Assembly (NCBI GenBank): GCA_963781285.1 | Contig: CAWAFI010000010.1 | Coordinates: forward strand, 1 to 64,000 | Direction of reading: 5' to 3' | Length of the DNA: 64,000 nucleotides | Source: CAIWHR01 sp963781285 | Lineage (GTDB): Bacteria > Pseudomonadota > Gammaproteobacteria > Burkholderiales > Casimicrobiaceae | Part shown: positions 43,776-51,687 of the stretch, in pieces | How positions within the stretch are numbered: position 1 is the first letter of the stretch | Layout: each line of letters starts with the position of its first letter | Notes under the pieces: model-generated | What the model was told of the DNA's origin: nothing | What the model saw: only the letters and a program-made list of their open reading frames with translations | Databases searched by the model: none | Made by a program: the position numbers and the translations under genes

Positions 43776-44227
43776 AGCTGCAAAAGAACACGTCGCTGGC
43801 GCTCTACAGCGTGCTCGAGTTCGCGGCCGATTCGACACGGCACATTTCCGCGGCCGAGATCGCCGGGAAATACGGCGTGTCGTCGCATCACCTCGCAAAA
43901 GTGCTCTCCGAGCTGGCGCGCGTCGGCGTCGTCGAATCGGTGCGTGGCGTCGGCGGCGGTTACCGGTTCACCGGCAATGCGCGGCGGTTGACGCTGATGG
44001 ACGTGATCCAGCTTTTCGAGGACTTCGGCAAGCCCGAGCCCGACCGGCGCGAGGCGGGCGAACGAACGCCCGTGGGCCGGGCATTGGGCGCGGTGCTGTC
44101 GGAGATCGACGAAATCGCGAAGGCGACGTTCAGCTCGATCACGCTCGCGACGATGCTGCGGCTGATCGAGCGCCAGCAGCGCGGCGAACGCGAGCCTGCG
44201 AAAAGGCAGAATCGTACGAAGGGCTGA
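43772..44227 (+). CDS. Rrf2 family transcriptional regulator lacking cluster cysteines
   Basis: A 151-residue Rrf2 protein with the N-terminal winged helix (SLALYSVLEFAADSTRHISA, AGKYGVSSHHLAKVLSELAR) and the wing SVRGVGGGYRF. IscR and NsrR bind an iron-sulfur cluster through three Cys after the HTH. This protein has no Cys at all, so it cannot sense through such a cluster by itself. Start GTG 43772 overlaps the GNAT stop. It is a candidate regulator of the neighbouring pad operon or of the shared 22-bp palindrome. Confidence 0.8.
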   Translation: MKLQKNTSLALYSVLEFAADSTRHISAAEIAGKYGVSSHHLAKVLSELARVGVVESVRGVGGGYRFTGNARRLTLMDVIQLFEDFGKPEPDRREAGERTPVGRALGAVLSEIDEIAKATFSSITLATMLRLIERQQRGEREPAKRQNRTKG

Positions 44228-44256
44228 AGTTTCAGTTCTTCGCCGAATGGGTAAAC

Positions 44257-44940
44257 TCAACCGCGCGCGAGCCCAGCCAGCGCCGTGCGATCGAGGATCC
44301 GGATCCGCTCGCGGCCCAGATCGACCCAACCCCGGTCTTCGAAACTGCGCAGGAGCCGCGATACGATTTCCCGCACGCTGCCGAGCTCGTCGGCGAGCGC
44401 TTGGTGCGTCGCGTGGATCTCGCCGGCACCCACGTCCCGATTGACGAGCAGCGCGGCGAGGCGCTGATCGAGCTTCTGCACGGCGATCGCCTCGACGATC
44501 TGCATCAATGCCGACAGCCGTTCGGAAAACAGCGCAAAGACATGGCGACGAAACGTCTCGTCGTTGGCGATCAGCGCCTGGAACGCCGCCGGTGGAAGAA
44601 TCAAGATCTCGACGTCGGTTTCGGCGATGCCGGCCGCGTCGTAGTTGGTCTGTCCGAGCAGGCAGCTCCCGGAGAGCAGGCACGATTCGCCCGGCTTTAC
44701 GCGGTAGAGCTGGAGTTCGCGTCCATTGGGGTAGCGCTGCAGGACGCGAATCGTGCCGGCGAGCACCAGTGGAAACCCGGAGCACGGCGAATGCTCGCTG
44801 AACATCACCGTACCGGCTGGCGCCTTGCGGAGAATCCCGTCGCGCGCGATCCGCTCGAGCGTGGCGTGTGGCGCCTCCTGCAGGGTCGGAAACGTCTTCG
44901 CGACGCGGGCGGCCAGCGGGGAGAGGGCGGCGGTATCCAT
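44257..44940 (-). CDS. Crp/Fnr family transcriptional regulator
   Basis: A 227-residue regulator with an N-terminal cyclic-nucleotide-type beta barrel (FPLVLAGTIRVLQ, GRELQLYRVKPGESCLL), a dimerisation helix and a C-terminal HTH (HQALADELGSVREIVSRLL). The recognition helix R-E-I-V-S-R keeps Glu and Arg of the family and combines the Arg of CRP with the Ser of FNR, so its DNA target could be of TGTGA or TTGAT type. Cys at 53, 87 and 93 lack the spacing of the FNR cluster. It is divergent from the CbiM-like gene, 41 bases apart, and a candidate for the boxes at 17632, 51544, 53408 and 54814. Confidence 0.85.
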   Translation of the reverse strand: MDTAALSPLAARVAKTFPTLQEAPHATLERIARDGILRKAPAGTVMFSEHSPCSGFPLVLAGTIRVLQRYPNGRELQLYRVKPGESCLLSGSCLLGQTNYDAAGIAETDVEILILPPAAFQALIANDETFRRHVFALFSERLSALMQIVEAIAVQKLDQRLAALLVNRDVGAGEIHATHQALADELGSVREIVSRLLRSFEDRGWVDLGRERIRILDRTALAGLARG

Positions 44941-44981
44941 CGCGTCAAGGGTCCAGAGAGGGTGGATTCTACAATGGCGCG

Positions 44982-45647
44982 ATGGATCCGCTCGGCGTCA
45001 CGCTTTCGGCGGTGTGGACCATCGCTGGCTGGGCGGTGGCCGTCCCGCTCGTCGTCCGTGCGGCGCAGCAGGCGCCGTGGCGGCGTTTCGCCGCCAGCGA
45101 GGCGGTGCACGTCTGGTATGGCGGCATCTTCTGCGTGGTCATGCTGTGGGGACTGCAGGCAACGATCGGTGAAGGGTTCACGTTTCACCTGCTGGGTGTC
45201 GGCGCGCTGACGCTCGTCGTGGGGCCCGAGTTGGCGCTCCTCGGGTCGGCAGTCGCTATCGCGCTGCTGCTCGCGGTGCGCGGCGGACTGTGGATCAATG
45301 CCGGCCTGGCGTTCGTGACGATGGCGGCCGTTCCAGTGGTCGTGACGTGGCTCGTGCTGCGCTTCGCCGAGCGCCGCCTGCCGCCGAATTTCTTCGTCTA
45401 CATCTTCGTCGCGGCGTTTTTCGGAGCGGGTCTGGCGTACGGCGCCGGGGGGCTCTGCGGCGCGACGGCGCTGGCGCTGGGCGCGGGGCGCTCGCCAGTG
45501 CTGGTGTTCGGCGAATACGTCCCCTATTTCGTCTACCTCGCGTTCGCCGAGGCGACGCTGAGCGGAATGGTACTGACGCTGGCGGTCGTCTATCGCCCGC
45601 AGTGGGTCGCGACGTTCGATGACGATCGGTATCTCAAGGGACGCTGA
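44982..45647 (+). CDS. CbiM-like energy-coupling factor family membrane protein
   Basis: A 221-residue membrane protein with about six helices. The stretch FHLLGVGALTLVVGPELALL resembles the conserved H-x-x-GA-x-LTL-x-x-GP region of CbiM, the substrate-capture subunit of nickel/cobalt ECF transporters. The canonical N-terminal CbiM motif with its metal-binding His is not present (it begins MDPLGVTLSAVW), and no CbiN, CbiQ or CbiO gene lies nearby. A metal-transport role is thus uncertain; it could work alone or with ECF parts encoded elsewhere. Confidence 0.6.
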   Translation: MDPLGVTLSAVWTIAGWAVAVPLVVRAAQQAPWRRFAASEAVHVWYGGIFCVVMLWGLQATIGEGFTFHLLGVGALTLVVGPELALLGSAVAIALLLAVRGGLWINAGLAFVTMAAVPVVVTWLVLRFAERRLPPNFFVYIFVAAFFGAGLAYGAGGLCGATALALGAGRSPVLVFGEYVPYFVYLAFAEATLSGMVLTLAVVYRPQWVATFDDDRYLKGR

Positions 45648-45836
45648 TCGACACGCGACGTTGGTGCGCCTCCGCAGGCGCAGCTTTGCGGTGGCGCAAG
45701 GAAGCCCTCAATTTTTCACAGTCGTTGCGTCCGAGCTCCTGACATGGACGAACCGGATTGGCATAATCGTTCCCTTACCCGTCTGGCGCCCCCTTGGGAC
45801 CGGACGGCGGCCCACCGCACCCAAGGAGTCACGCCC

Positions 45837-46094
45837 ATGAGCAAGTTCTTTTCGATCCTCGTTGCCCTGGTCTTTGCCGCCGCCGCCGGAACCGCGTTTG
45901 CCGCCGATCCGCCGAAGGACCCTGCTGCGACCAAAGCCGCACCTGCCAAGCTGGAAAAGCCAGCCGACGTCAGTGCCGAAGCCTGGGCCAAGATGTCCGA
46001 CGCCGACAAGGCGAAGGCCGTCGAGAAGGCCAAGTCGGCGATGCCCAAGGATGGCACCAAGCCGCCAAAGAAGGAGAAGAAGGGCGGCTGCTAA
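45837..46094 (+). CDS. Small secreted Lys/Ala/Pro-rich protein with terminal Cys
   Basis: An 85-residue protein. The signal peptide is MSKFFSILVALVFAAAAGTA with cleavage after AFA. The mature part is a low-complexity chain rich in Lys, Ala, Pro and Asp (DPAATKAAPAKLEKPADV) and ends KEKKGGC. ATG 45837 has an AAGGAG ribosome binding site, and a strong terminator follows the stop by 22 bases, so it forms its own transcript. The lone C-terminal Cys could bind metal, heme or form a disulfide dimer. No family recognised. Confidence 0.65.
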   Translation: MSKFFSILVALVFAAAAGTAFAADPPKDPAATKAAPAKLEKPADVSAEAWAKMSDADKAKAVEKAKSAMPKDGTKPPKKEKKGGC

Positions 46095-46116
46095 AGTCCG
46101 CGCCACCGATCCAGGA

Positions 46117-46152
46117 AAACGGGGAGCCGCAGCTCCCCGTTTCGTTTTCTTG
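46117..46152 (+). terminator. Rho-independent terminator after the small secreted-protein gene
   Basis: A perfect 11-bp stem, AAACGGGGAGC (46117-46127) with GCTCCCCGTTT (46132-46142), closes a four-base loop CGCA and is followed by CGTTTTCTTG. It ends the transcript of the small gene at 45837. Its A-rich left arm also allows it to serve, less efficiently, for the converging rhodanese operon, whose last gene ends at 46204. Confidence 0.85.
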
Positions 46153-46203
46153 ACCCCGGGCGGCACCGGATCCCGGCCGGGCGCCGTCCCGCGTCTCCCG
46201 AAC

Positions 46204-47589
46204 TCAGCGCGGCGTGATCTTGAAGCTCCCGTCGCCCGCCACTTCGATCGCCGCGTTGAGGAACGCCACGTTGTAGCCCTGGTCCTTCAGCTTGTGGTAG
46301 GCCATCTCGGCGCGTACGCCGGTGAGACAATGCGTGACGATCTGCTTGTCCTTCGGGATCTCGCCCATCCGCACCACGATCTCGTCGTCGGGCACCAGCA
46401 TCGCCCCTTTGATCATCCCGCCCGCGGCTTCGTCCGAGTTGCGCACGTCGAGAATCATCGTGCCCGGCGGCGTGGCTGACGCGAGCTTCGTGAACTCGGC
46501 GATCGACACTTCGCCCGGACGCGGCTTCGGCGTGTACGCGATCTTCGTCGCCGGCGTGCCTGACGCCAGCGGATAGCCGGCCGCCTTCCAGGCGTTGATC
46601 CCCCCGGTGATCACCGTCACGTTCGGGTAACCCGCGGCGACGATCGTTTTCGCGGCGTCGATCGCGGCGTCGCCGCTGCCGGCGTCGTAGACCATGATCG
46701 GGGCCTTGAGCTTCTTGTCCGGAAATTGTGGCAGCGCCGTCTTCACGTTCGCTGTAGGCAACGAGATCGCGCCGGGGATGAAGCCGGCGGTGGCCTCCGC
46801 CGCGGGTCGCGCGTCGAGGAGCACGTGCGGGATCCCTTTGTCGATCCAGGCTTCCTTGAGAAACGCCGCCGACAGTACGCCGTAGTCCTTCTGCGTCCAT
46901 TCGGGCATTCCCTCGCGGTACACCTTGGCGTTGGTGTAACCCATGCTCTCGGCGCGTTGCATCGATTTCGGGCTCATCGTGCAGGTGACGCCACTGCAGT
47001 AGAACACGACGAGTTTTGTCTTGTCCTGCGGCAGGCGGTCGATGAACTTGTCGAACGCCGGGAAGGGAAGGTTGATCGCCGTCGGGATCGCGCCTTCCTG
47101 GAAACGCGGCAGCGGCCGCGAGTCGATCAGCGTGTAGTTGCCCTTCTCGGGCCCCAGCGCCACCAGCCTGCGTACGTCAGCGTAGGAGACGAGCTTCTCG
47201 GGCGCGACCTTGATCGGGCCCTTGAACGAGATAAGCGTCGCCGACTTGACGCCGTCCTTGTCGACGAACTCGATCCGGGCCTCGCGACCCTTTGCCACGT
47301 CGCGCAGCGCTTCGCCGGCCTTTGCTTCCCCGCTGTCGACGACCTTCAGCGTGCCTTCGTCGAAGCGGACGATTTCGGTCGCGCTGTCGATCTTCAACTG
47401 GATCGATTTCGACTTAAACGCGACGTTTTCGAACACGCCGCGCAACTCGTTCGTGTTGACGGTGTGGCAGGTGCCGCACACCTGCGCCATCCGCGGCTTG
47501 GCGGCCGGCACTGCGGATGCCTGGGCGTTGGCGATGGCCGCCCCCGCGCCCAATGCGAGCGAGACGGCAATGATGACAGTGCGTTTCAT
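46204..47589 (-). CDS. Periplasmic triple-rhodanese protein with N-terminal CxxCH motif
   Basis: A 461-residue exported protein. Signal peptide residues 1-24. A single c-type heme motif CGTCH lies at residues 38-42, within a domain of about 90 mostly beta residues. Three rhodanese domains follow: residues 133-240 with active-site Cys in FYCSGVTC (Cys198), 245-345 without the Cys (VYDAGSGDAA), and 357-460 with Cys421 in THCLTGVR. It could carry sulfane sulfur to or from the neighbouring Psr/Phs-type molybdoenzyme. Heme attachment to the CxxCH is predicted only. It lies 35 bases after the NrfD gene. Confidence 0.85.
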   Translation of the reverse strand: MKRTVIIAVSLALGAGAAIANAQASAVPAAKPRMAQVCGTCHTVNTNELRGVFENVAFKSKSIQLKIDSATEIVRFDEGTLKVVDSGEAKAGEALRDVAKGREARIEFVDKDGVKSATLISFKGPIKVAPEKLVSYADVRRLVALGPEKGNYTLIDSRPLPRFQEGAIPTAINLPFPAFDKFIDRLPQDKTKLVVFYCSGVTCTMSPKSMQRAESMGYTNAKVYREGMPEWTQKDYGVLSAAFLKEAWIDKGIPHVLLDARPAAEATAGFIPGAISLPTANVKTALPQFPDKKLKAPIMVYDAGSGDAAIDAAKTIVAAGYPNVTVITGGINAWKAAGYPLASGTPATKIAYTPKPRPGEVSIAEFTKLASATPPGTMILDVRNSDEAAGGMIKGAMLVPDDEIVVRMGEIPKDKQIVTHCLTGVRAEMAYHKLKDQGYNVAFLNAAIEVAGDGSFKITPR

Positions 47590-47624
47590 GATGCTGTTCT
47601 CCTTCCGATGGATTGCCCTTGAAC

Positions 47625-48674
47625 CTAAAGGCCAGCCGCATGCACGACGTGGCTCGCCTGTCCGGCATTGACGATGACCCAGCGCAGCACGAAGCTGCCC
47701 ACGAGCACGAGCAACGCCGGTACGATCGTGTGCGGGATTCGGTGGCGAAGCTCGAGACCCTGCAGCGCGAGCGGGGCGAGGATCCCCAGCCCGACGATCA
47801 CGCCCCAGAACGCGAGAGCGTAGGGCCCGCTGACGACGAGCGCCGCCGCCGCAGCGTGCGATGCGGACGACGTGTACAGGTTGGCGACCAGGAGACCGAT
47901 CAACAGGAGTTCGATCGCGAGGAACGCGACGTCGGCGCGGATCAGCGATTCCACCGTCCGCTTATCCGGTGGAAGGCTGCCCAGCGGCTGTGCCAGCAGC
48001 GCGGCAAGAGCGCCGCCGGCCATGTCCTGCGGCGCGGGACGCTCGCCGCGCACGACGACGGCGAGGTGCATCATCGCTGCACCGGCCGACAGGCCAGAGA
48101 ACAGAAACAGTGGACCAAGGATCGCGCTGTTCCACAGCGGCCGCGCGACCATCGTGTCCAGCAGGATGCCGGTGTAGATGCCGAGGCCGACGCCGAGCGC
48201 GATGTTGCACCACCCGAGCGTACGCACAAGCCAGGGCCGTGCGAGCAGCGCATCCGACCACACGGAAAGCAGCGGGAAGCGCCGGCCGCCCCACGGCCAA
48301 GCCTCGGGCAGCCGGATCAGCGCCGAAGCGAGCAGCACGCCGTAGACGACGATCAGCACCCACGAGCCCCACGACATCGGCGAAGACGGCTCGAACGTCA
48401 GATAGACGCGCCAGACGTAGAGCTTGTGCGTCAGGTCGAGGAACAACGCGCCCATGCCGAGGTTGATCAGCGCGAAACCCAGCAACGGCGTGTGCAGCGA
48501 GAAGAAGGTCTTCGGGTCGTCGCCGCGCGCACTTCGCAACATCGCGATTCCCCCGAGCACCATCATCCCGGCGACGAGACCGCCGAGGAACAGGTAGACA
48601 GGGATTTCCCAGCTCCAGATCGCGAGCTGCGGATCGATGAGCGGGTTGTGGCGGGTCGTGGTGATTTCGAGCAT
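47625..48674 (-). CDS. NrfD/PsrC-like membrane subunit of the sulfur molybdoenzyme
   Basis: A 349-residue polytopic protein with about eight to nine helices, of the NrfD/PsrC family: the N-terminal IWSWEIPVYLFLGGLVAGMM, then LDLTHKLYVWRVYLTFEPSS and the C-terminal LRWVIVNAGQASH. It anchors the complex and exchanges electrons with the quinone pool. It ends a three-subunit set with 48687 and 49228 and lies 12 bases after the iron-sulfur subunit gene. Confidence 0.85.
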   Translation of the reverse strand: MLEITTTRHNPLIDPQLAIWSWEIPVYLFLGGLVAGMMVLGGIAMLRSARGDDPKTFFSLHTPLLGFALINLGMGALFLDLTHKLYVWRVYLTFEPSSPMSWGSWVLIVVYGVLLASALIRLPEAWPWGGRRFPLLSVWSDALLARPWLVRTLGWCNIALGVGLGIYTGILLDTMVARPLWNSAILGPLFLFSGLSAGAAMMHLAVVVRGERPAPQDMAGGALAALLAQPLGSLPPDKRTVESLIRADVAFLAIELLLIGLLVANLYTSSASHAAAAALVVSGPYALAFWGVIVGLGILAPLALQGLELRHRIPHTIVPALLVLVGSFVLRWVIVNAGQASHVVHAAGL

Positions 48675-48686
48675 GACGATCGCCTC

Positions 48687-49226
48687 TTACGTCAGGTAGA
48701 AGACGCGCGGCCTGGTCCCGGCTTCGGGGAGCAGCGTGTGGTACTTGCGCGTGCGGAGCAGCGCGTTGACCTTGCTCTTGGGGTCATCGAGGTCGCCGAA
48801 GTGCATGCAATGCGTCGGGCACACCGAAACGCACGCGGGATCCTTGCCGTCCTTCGTCCGGTGGTAGCAGAACGTGCACTTGTCGGCGTAGCCCTTCGGG
48901 TGGACGAAACGTGCGTCGTACGGGCACGACGCGATGCACGCCTTGCAGCCGATGCATTTGTTCGCGGTGACGAGGACCACCTTGCCATACTCCTCGACGT
49001 GGCTGGCCCCGGTCGGGCAGCACGACACGCACGGTGGGTTATCGCAGTGGTTGCAGCGCTCCGAGCGGATCTCGAGCGACACGTCGGGGAACTCGCCGCG
49101 TACTTCGGTCGTGATCCAGTCGCGGCAATAGCCGAGCGGAACGTCGTTCTCCGTCTGGCAGGCGACCACGCAGTCCATGCAGCCGACGCACTTGCGGGTG
49201 TCGATGACCATTCCGAAGCGGGGCAT
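48687..49226 (-). CDS. Four-cluster ferredoxin subunit (PsrB/PhsB-like)
   Basis: A 179-residue iron-sulfur protein with four Cys groups: CVGCMDCVVACQTEN, CNHCDNPPCVSCCP, CIGCKACIASCPYD, and CTFCYH with ACVSVCP. It transfers electrons between the molybdopterin subunit and the NrfD subunit. No signal peptide is present, so it is co-exported with the Tat-dependent catalytic subunit, as usual. The start lies one base after the stop of the catalytic gene. Confidence 0.88.
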   Translation of the reverse strand: MPRFGMVIDTRKCVGCMDCVVACQTENDVPLGYCRDWITTEVRGEFPDVSLEIRSERCNHCDNPPCVSCCPTGASHVEEYGKVVLVTANKCIGCKACIASCPYDARFVHPKGYADKCTFCYHRTKDGKDPACVSVCPTHCMHFGDLDDPKSKVNALLRTRKYHTLLPEAGTRPRVFYLT

Positions 49227-49227
49227 G

Positions 49228-51426
49228 TCACGCCTCCTTCACGAAGGTGACGAAGTTGCTGTGGAGGCTGGTGCCACCCATCAGCGGGTCCGTCACGTAT
49301 TTCGTCGTCAGCTGCGTGGCGTTGGCGCCCTTGAGGTACGCACTCTTCTGTGCCCTGCTCGTGTGGCCGAAGCCGTAGACCATGTAGACGCAGTCGGGGC
49401 GAATGCGCTGCGTGGCCTTGACCTTGATGCGATTGCTGACCACACCGTCCTGGTTCTTTAATTGCACGTACTGACCGTTCCTGATGCCCGCCTTCGCCGC
49501 CGTCGCCGCGTTCACCCAGACCTCGTTCTCGCGCATCAGCTGGTACAGCAGCGGGTTGTTCTGCGTGCGGCTGAAGGTGTGCACCGGCGCGCGCCCAGTG
49601 ATCAGTGGCAGGTAGCCCTCCGGCGGCGTCGCTGGGGGCGTGTACTTCGGCACCGGGTCGAAGCCTTTCGCCTGCAGCTGGTCGGACCAGAACTCGACCT
49701 TGCCCGACGGCGTGTCGAAACTCATTTCCGCGCCATCCTCGATGTAGATCGGCTCGGGCTTGCCGAGGATCACGCCCTCGCGCCTCAACTCGTCCCAGCT
49801 CATCCCGGATTTCTCGACCCGATAGCGGAGGTACTCCTCGATGTCCGCGAAAGGCAGGCATTCCGGGATGCCGAGCTTCGCCGCGAGCCCTTTCGCGATC
49901 CACCAATTGGGCTTCTGATCGTGCGGTGGCAACATGACCGGCTGGCGCAGCGACGTCCAGCCGCGGCGGCCGGAGCCGACCACCAGTTGCTCGTAGCGCT
50001 CGAGGAACGTGACCTCCGGCAGCACGACGTCCGCATAGCCGGTGATCTCGCTCGGCATCGTGTCGATGACGACCAGCAGGTCGAGCGCATCGATCGCCTT
50101 CAGCGTCTCGGCCGGGTTGGGGAGCGCATACAGGATGTTCGACGAATAGACGAACCAGCCTTTGATCGGGTACGGCTTGCCGGTGAGCGTCGCCTCGCGG
50201 ATACCGTTGGTGATTCCTTCGTCGGCGAACGGATACTTCTCGCCGTTTGGATTGTCGGCCATCGGCTTGTCCGACTTCGGCGGCTTGGGCAGCGGATACG
50301 GCGCTACCGTCATGCTGGCCGGCAGATACAGACCTCCCTTGCGGCCCCAGTTGCCGAGTAGCGCGGAAAGGAGCGCGATGGCGCGGCTCCTCTGCGTGTC
50401 GTCGCCGTTCCAGGTGACGCGCCGGCCGGGATGGATGAGACTTGCCGGACGGGCATTCGCGAATTCGCGGGCCGTAACGCGGATCAACTCGGCGTCAAGC
50501 CCGGTTTCCGGTGCCGCCCACTCCGGGGTGCGGTCCTTGATCGCGGCGACGAATTTGTCGAAGCCGTGTCCGTGCTTCTCGACGAATGCTCGGTCGTAGC
50601 GGCCCTCGCTGACCAGCACGTTCGCCCACGCGAGCAGCAGCGCGAGATCGGTGCCCGGCTTGATCGGCAGCCAGTACTTCGCCTTGCTTGCCGCGACCGA
50701 GTAGCGCGGATCGACGACGATGATCGGGATCCGCCGTTCGATCGCCTGTGCGAATTCCTGCACCTGCGTGTTGTGCATGTTCTCGCCCAGGTGCTCACCG
50801 ATCAGCACGAGGCAGTTCGTGTTGGCGATGTCGACGGGCTCGGGCGAGCCCAAGCCGGTGCCGAACGTCAGCGTGAAGCCGACGTCGCGCGGGCCCCGGC
50901 ATTGCGCGAACGACGAGCCGGCGAAGTTGATGGCGCCCCACGACTTGAGCGCATGCTGGATGAAGAACTGGCCGATGCCGTGGTTGAACATCGCGACGGA
51001 CTCGGGGCCGTATTGGGCCTTTATCTTCTGCATCCGGTCGGCGATGTAGGTGAACGCCTCGTCCCAGGTCACCGCAGTCCATTCCTCCTTGCCGCGTGCC
51101 CCGCGGCGGATCAGCGGTTTCTGCAGGCGGTCGGGGTCGTAGTACGCGCCAATGGCACCGGTGCCGCGCGGGCACAGCCGGCCGCGGCTCTGCGGGTCGC
51201 GCGGATTGCCCTCGAACTTCCACAGCTTGCCGTCGCGCACGTGGGCGAACCCGGAACAGCGCCAGAAGCACATTTCGCAAAACGTCGGAATCGTGGTCAC
51301 GGCCGCTGCAGGTGCTTCGGCGGCGTGCGCGACGCGGGCGAGCGGTTGCCAGCGAGCTTCGGTCGCCAGAGCTCCGAACGTGGCAGCCGAGATCTTGAGG
51401 AAGCGTCTGCGGGAGAGGTGTTCCAT
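49228..51426 (-). CDS. Tat-exported molybdopterin oxidoreductase, Psr/Phs (polysulfide/thiosulfate reductase) type
   Basis: A 732-residue catalytic subunit. It has a twin-arginine signal (SRRRFLKISAATFG), a [4Fe-4S] site (CEMCFWRC, later LCPRG), and a Cys as presumed Mo ligand in AQCRGPRDV near residue 175, as in PsrA, PhsA and related enzymes. With 48687 and 47625 it forms a periplasmic complex working on polysulfide, thiosulfate or tetrathionate; direction and substrate cannot be decided from sequence. Rhodanese, YeeE and SQR genes nearby point to sulfur rather than arsenic or selenium. A CRP-like site (51544-51559) lies 118 bases upstream. Confidence 0.85.
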   Translation of the reverse strand: MEHLSRRRFLKISAATFGALATEARWQPLARVAHAAEAPAAAVTTIPTFCEMCFWRCSGFAHVRDGKLWKFEGNPRDPQSRGRLCPRGTGAIGAYYDPDRLQKPLIRRGARGKEEWTAVTWDEAFTYIADRMQKIKAQYGPESVAMFNHGIGQFFIQHALKSWGAINFAGSSFAQCRGPRDVGFTLTFGTGLGSPEPVDIANTNCLVLIGEHLGENMHNTQVQEFAQAIERRIPIIVVDPRYSVAASKAKYWLPIKPGTDLALLLAWANVLVSEGRYDRAFVEKHGHGFDKFVAAIKDRTPEWAAPETGLDAELIRVTAREFANARPASLIHPGRRVTWNGDDTQRSRAIALLSALLGNWGRKGGLYLPASMTVAPYPLPKPPKSDKPMADNPNGEKYPFADEGITNGIREATLTGKPYPIKGWFVYSSNILYALPNPAETLKAIDALDLLVVIDTMPSEITGYADVVLPEVTFLERYEQLVVGSGRRGWTSLRQPVMLPPHDQKPNWWIAKGLAAKLGIPECLPFADIEEYLRYRVEKSGMSWDELRREGVILGKPEPIYIEDGAEMSFDTPSGKVEFWSDQLQAKGFDPVPKYTPPATPPEGYLPLITGRAPVHTFSRTQNNPLLYQLMRENEVWVNAATAAKAGIRNGQYVQLKNQDGVVSNRIKVKATQRIRPDCVYMVYGFGHTSRAQKSAYLKGANATQLTTKYVTDPLMGGTSLHSNFVTFVKEA

Positions 51427-51543
51427 GTTCCGGTTGTCCCTCGTGCGGGAGGCGACCGGACCGTGTGCAGGTGTTGCGCGCGATCCGGTGGCCGGATCTG
51501 TTTGTCGACACCGTCATTGAACCGCGCGCGACGCCGTGCGCAA

Positions 51544-51559
51544 TGTGACCGCAGTCACA
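51544..51559. promoter_or_regulatory. CRP/FNR-superfamily palindrome TGTGAC-N4-GTCACA
   Basis: A perfect 16-base palindrome TGTGAC-CGCA-GTCACA lies 118 bases upstream of the Psr/Phs-type operon. Related sites stand before the YeeE pair (53408) and before DUF2892 (54814). Recurrence with the same spacer length supports a functional operator of a CRP-like protein. Confidence 0.6.
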
Positions 51560-51687
51560 GAGGTCGCGCAGGCGCGCCAATGTTTGCGCTAGCGCAAGAT
51601 ATCGCCGTTACCGAGCCGCTACGACGCCACGCATGCGGCAACTTGTCGCAAGCGCGAGAACGATTGCGGACATAGTGTGAACACGCC

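Noticed and set aside
49228..51426. Arsenate, selenate or nitrate reductase for the Tat-exported molybdoenzyme
   Set aside because: The subunit set with NrfD/PsrC and the neighbouring rhodanese, YeeE and SQR-like genes favour sulfur chemistry; no arsenic or selenium genes are nearby.
51584..51597. Perfect palindrome TTGCGCTAGCGCAA upstream of the molybdoenzyme operon
   Set aside because: It occurs once, is not placed near a recognisable promoter, and short GC palindromes are frequent in this genome; not reported as a site.
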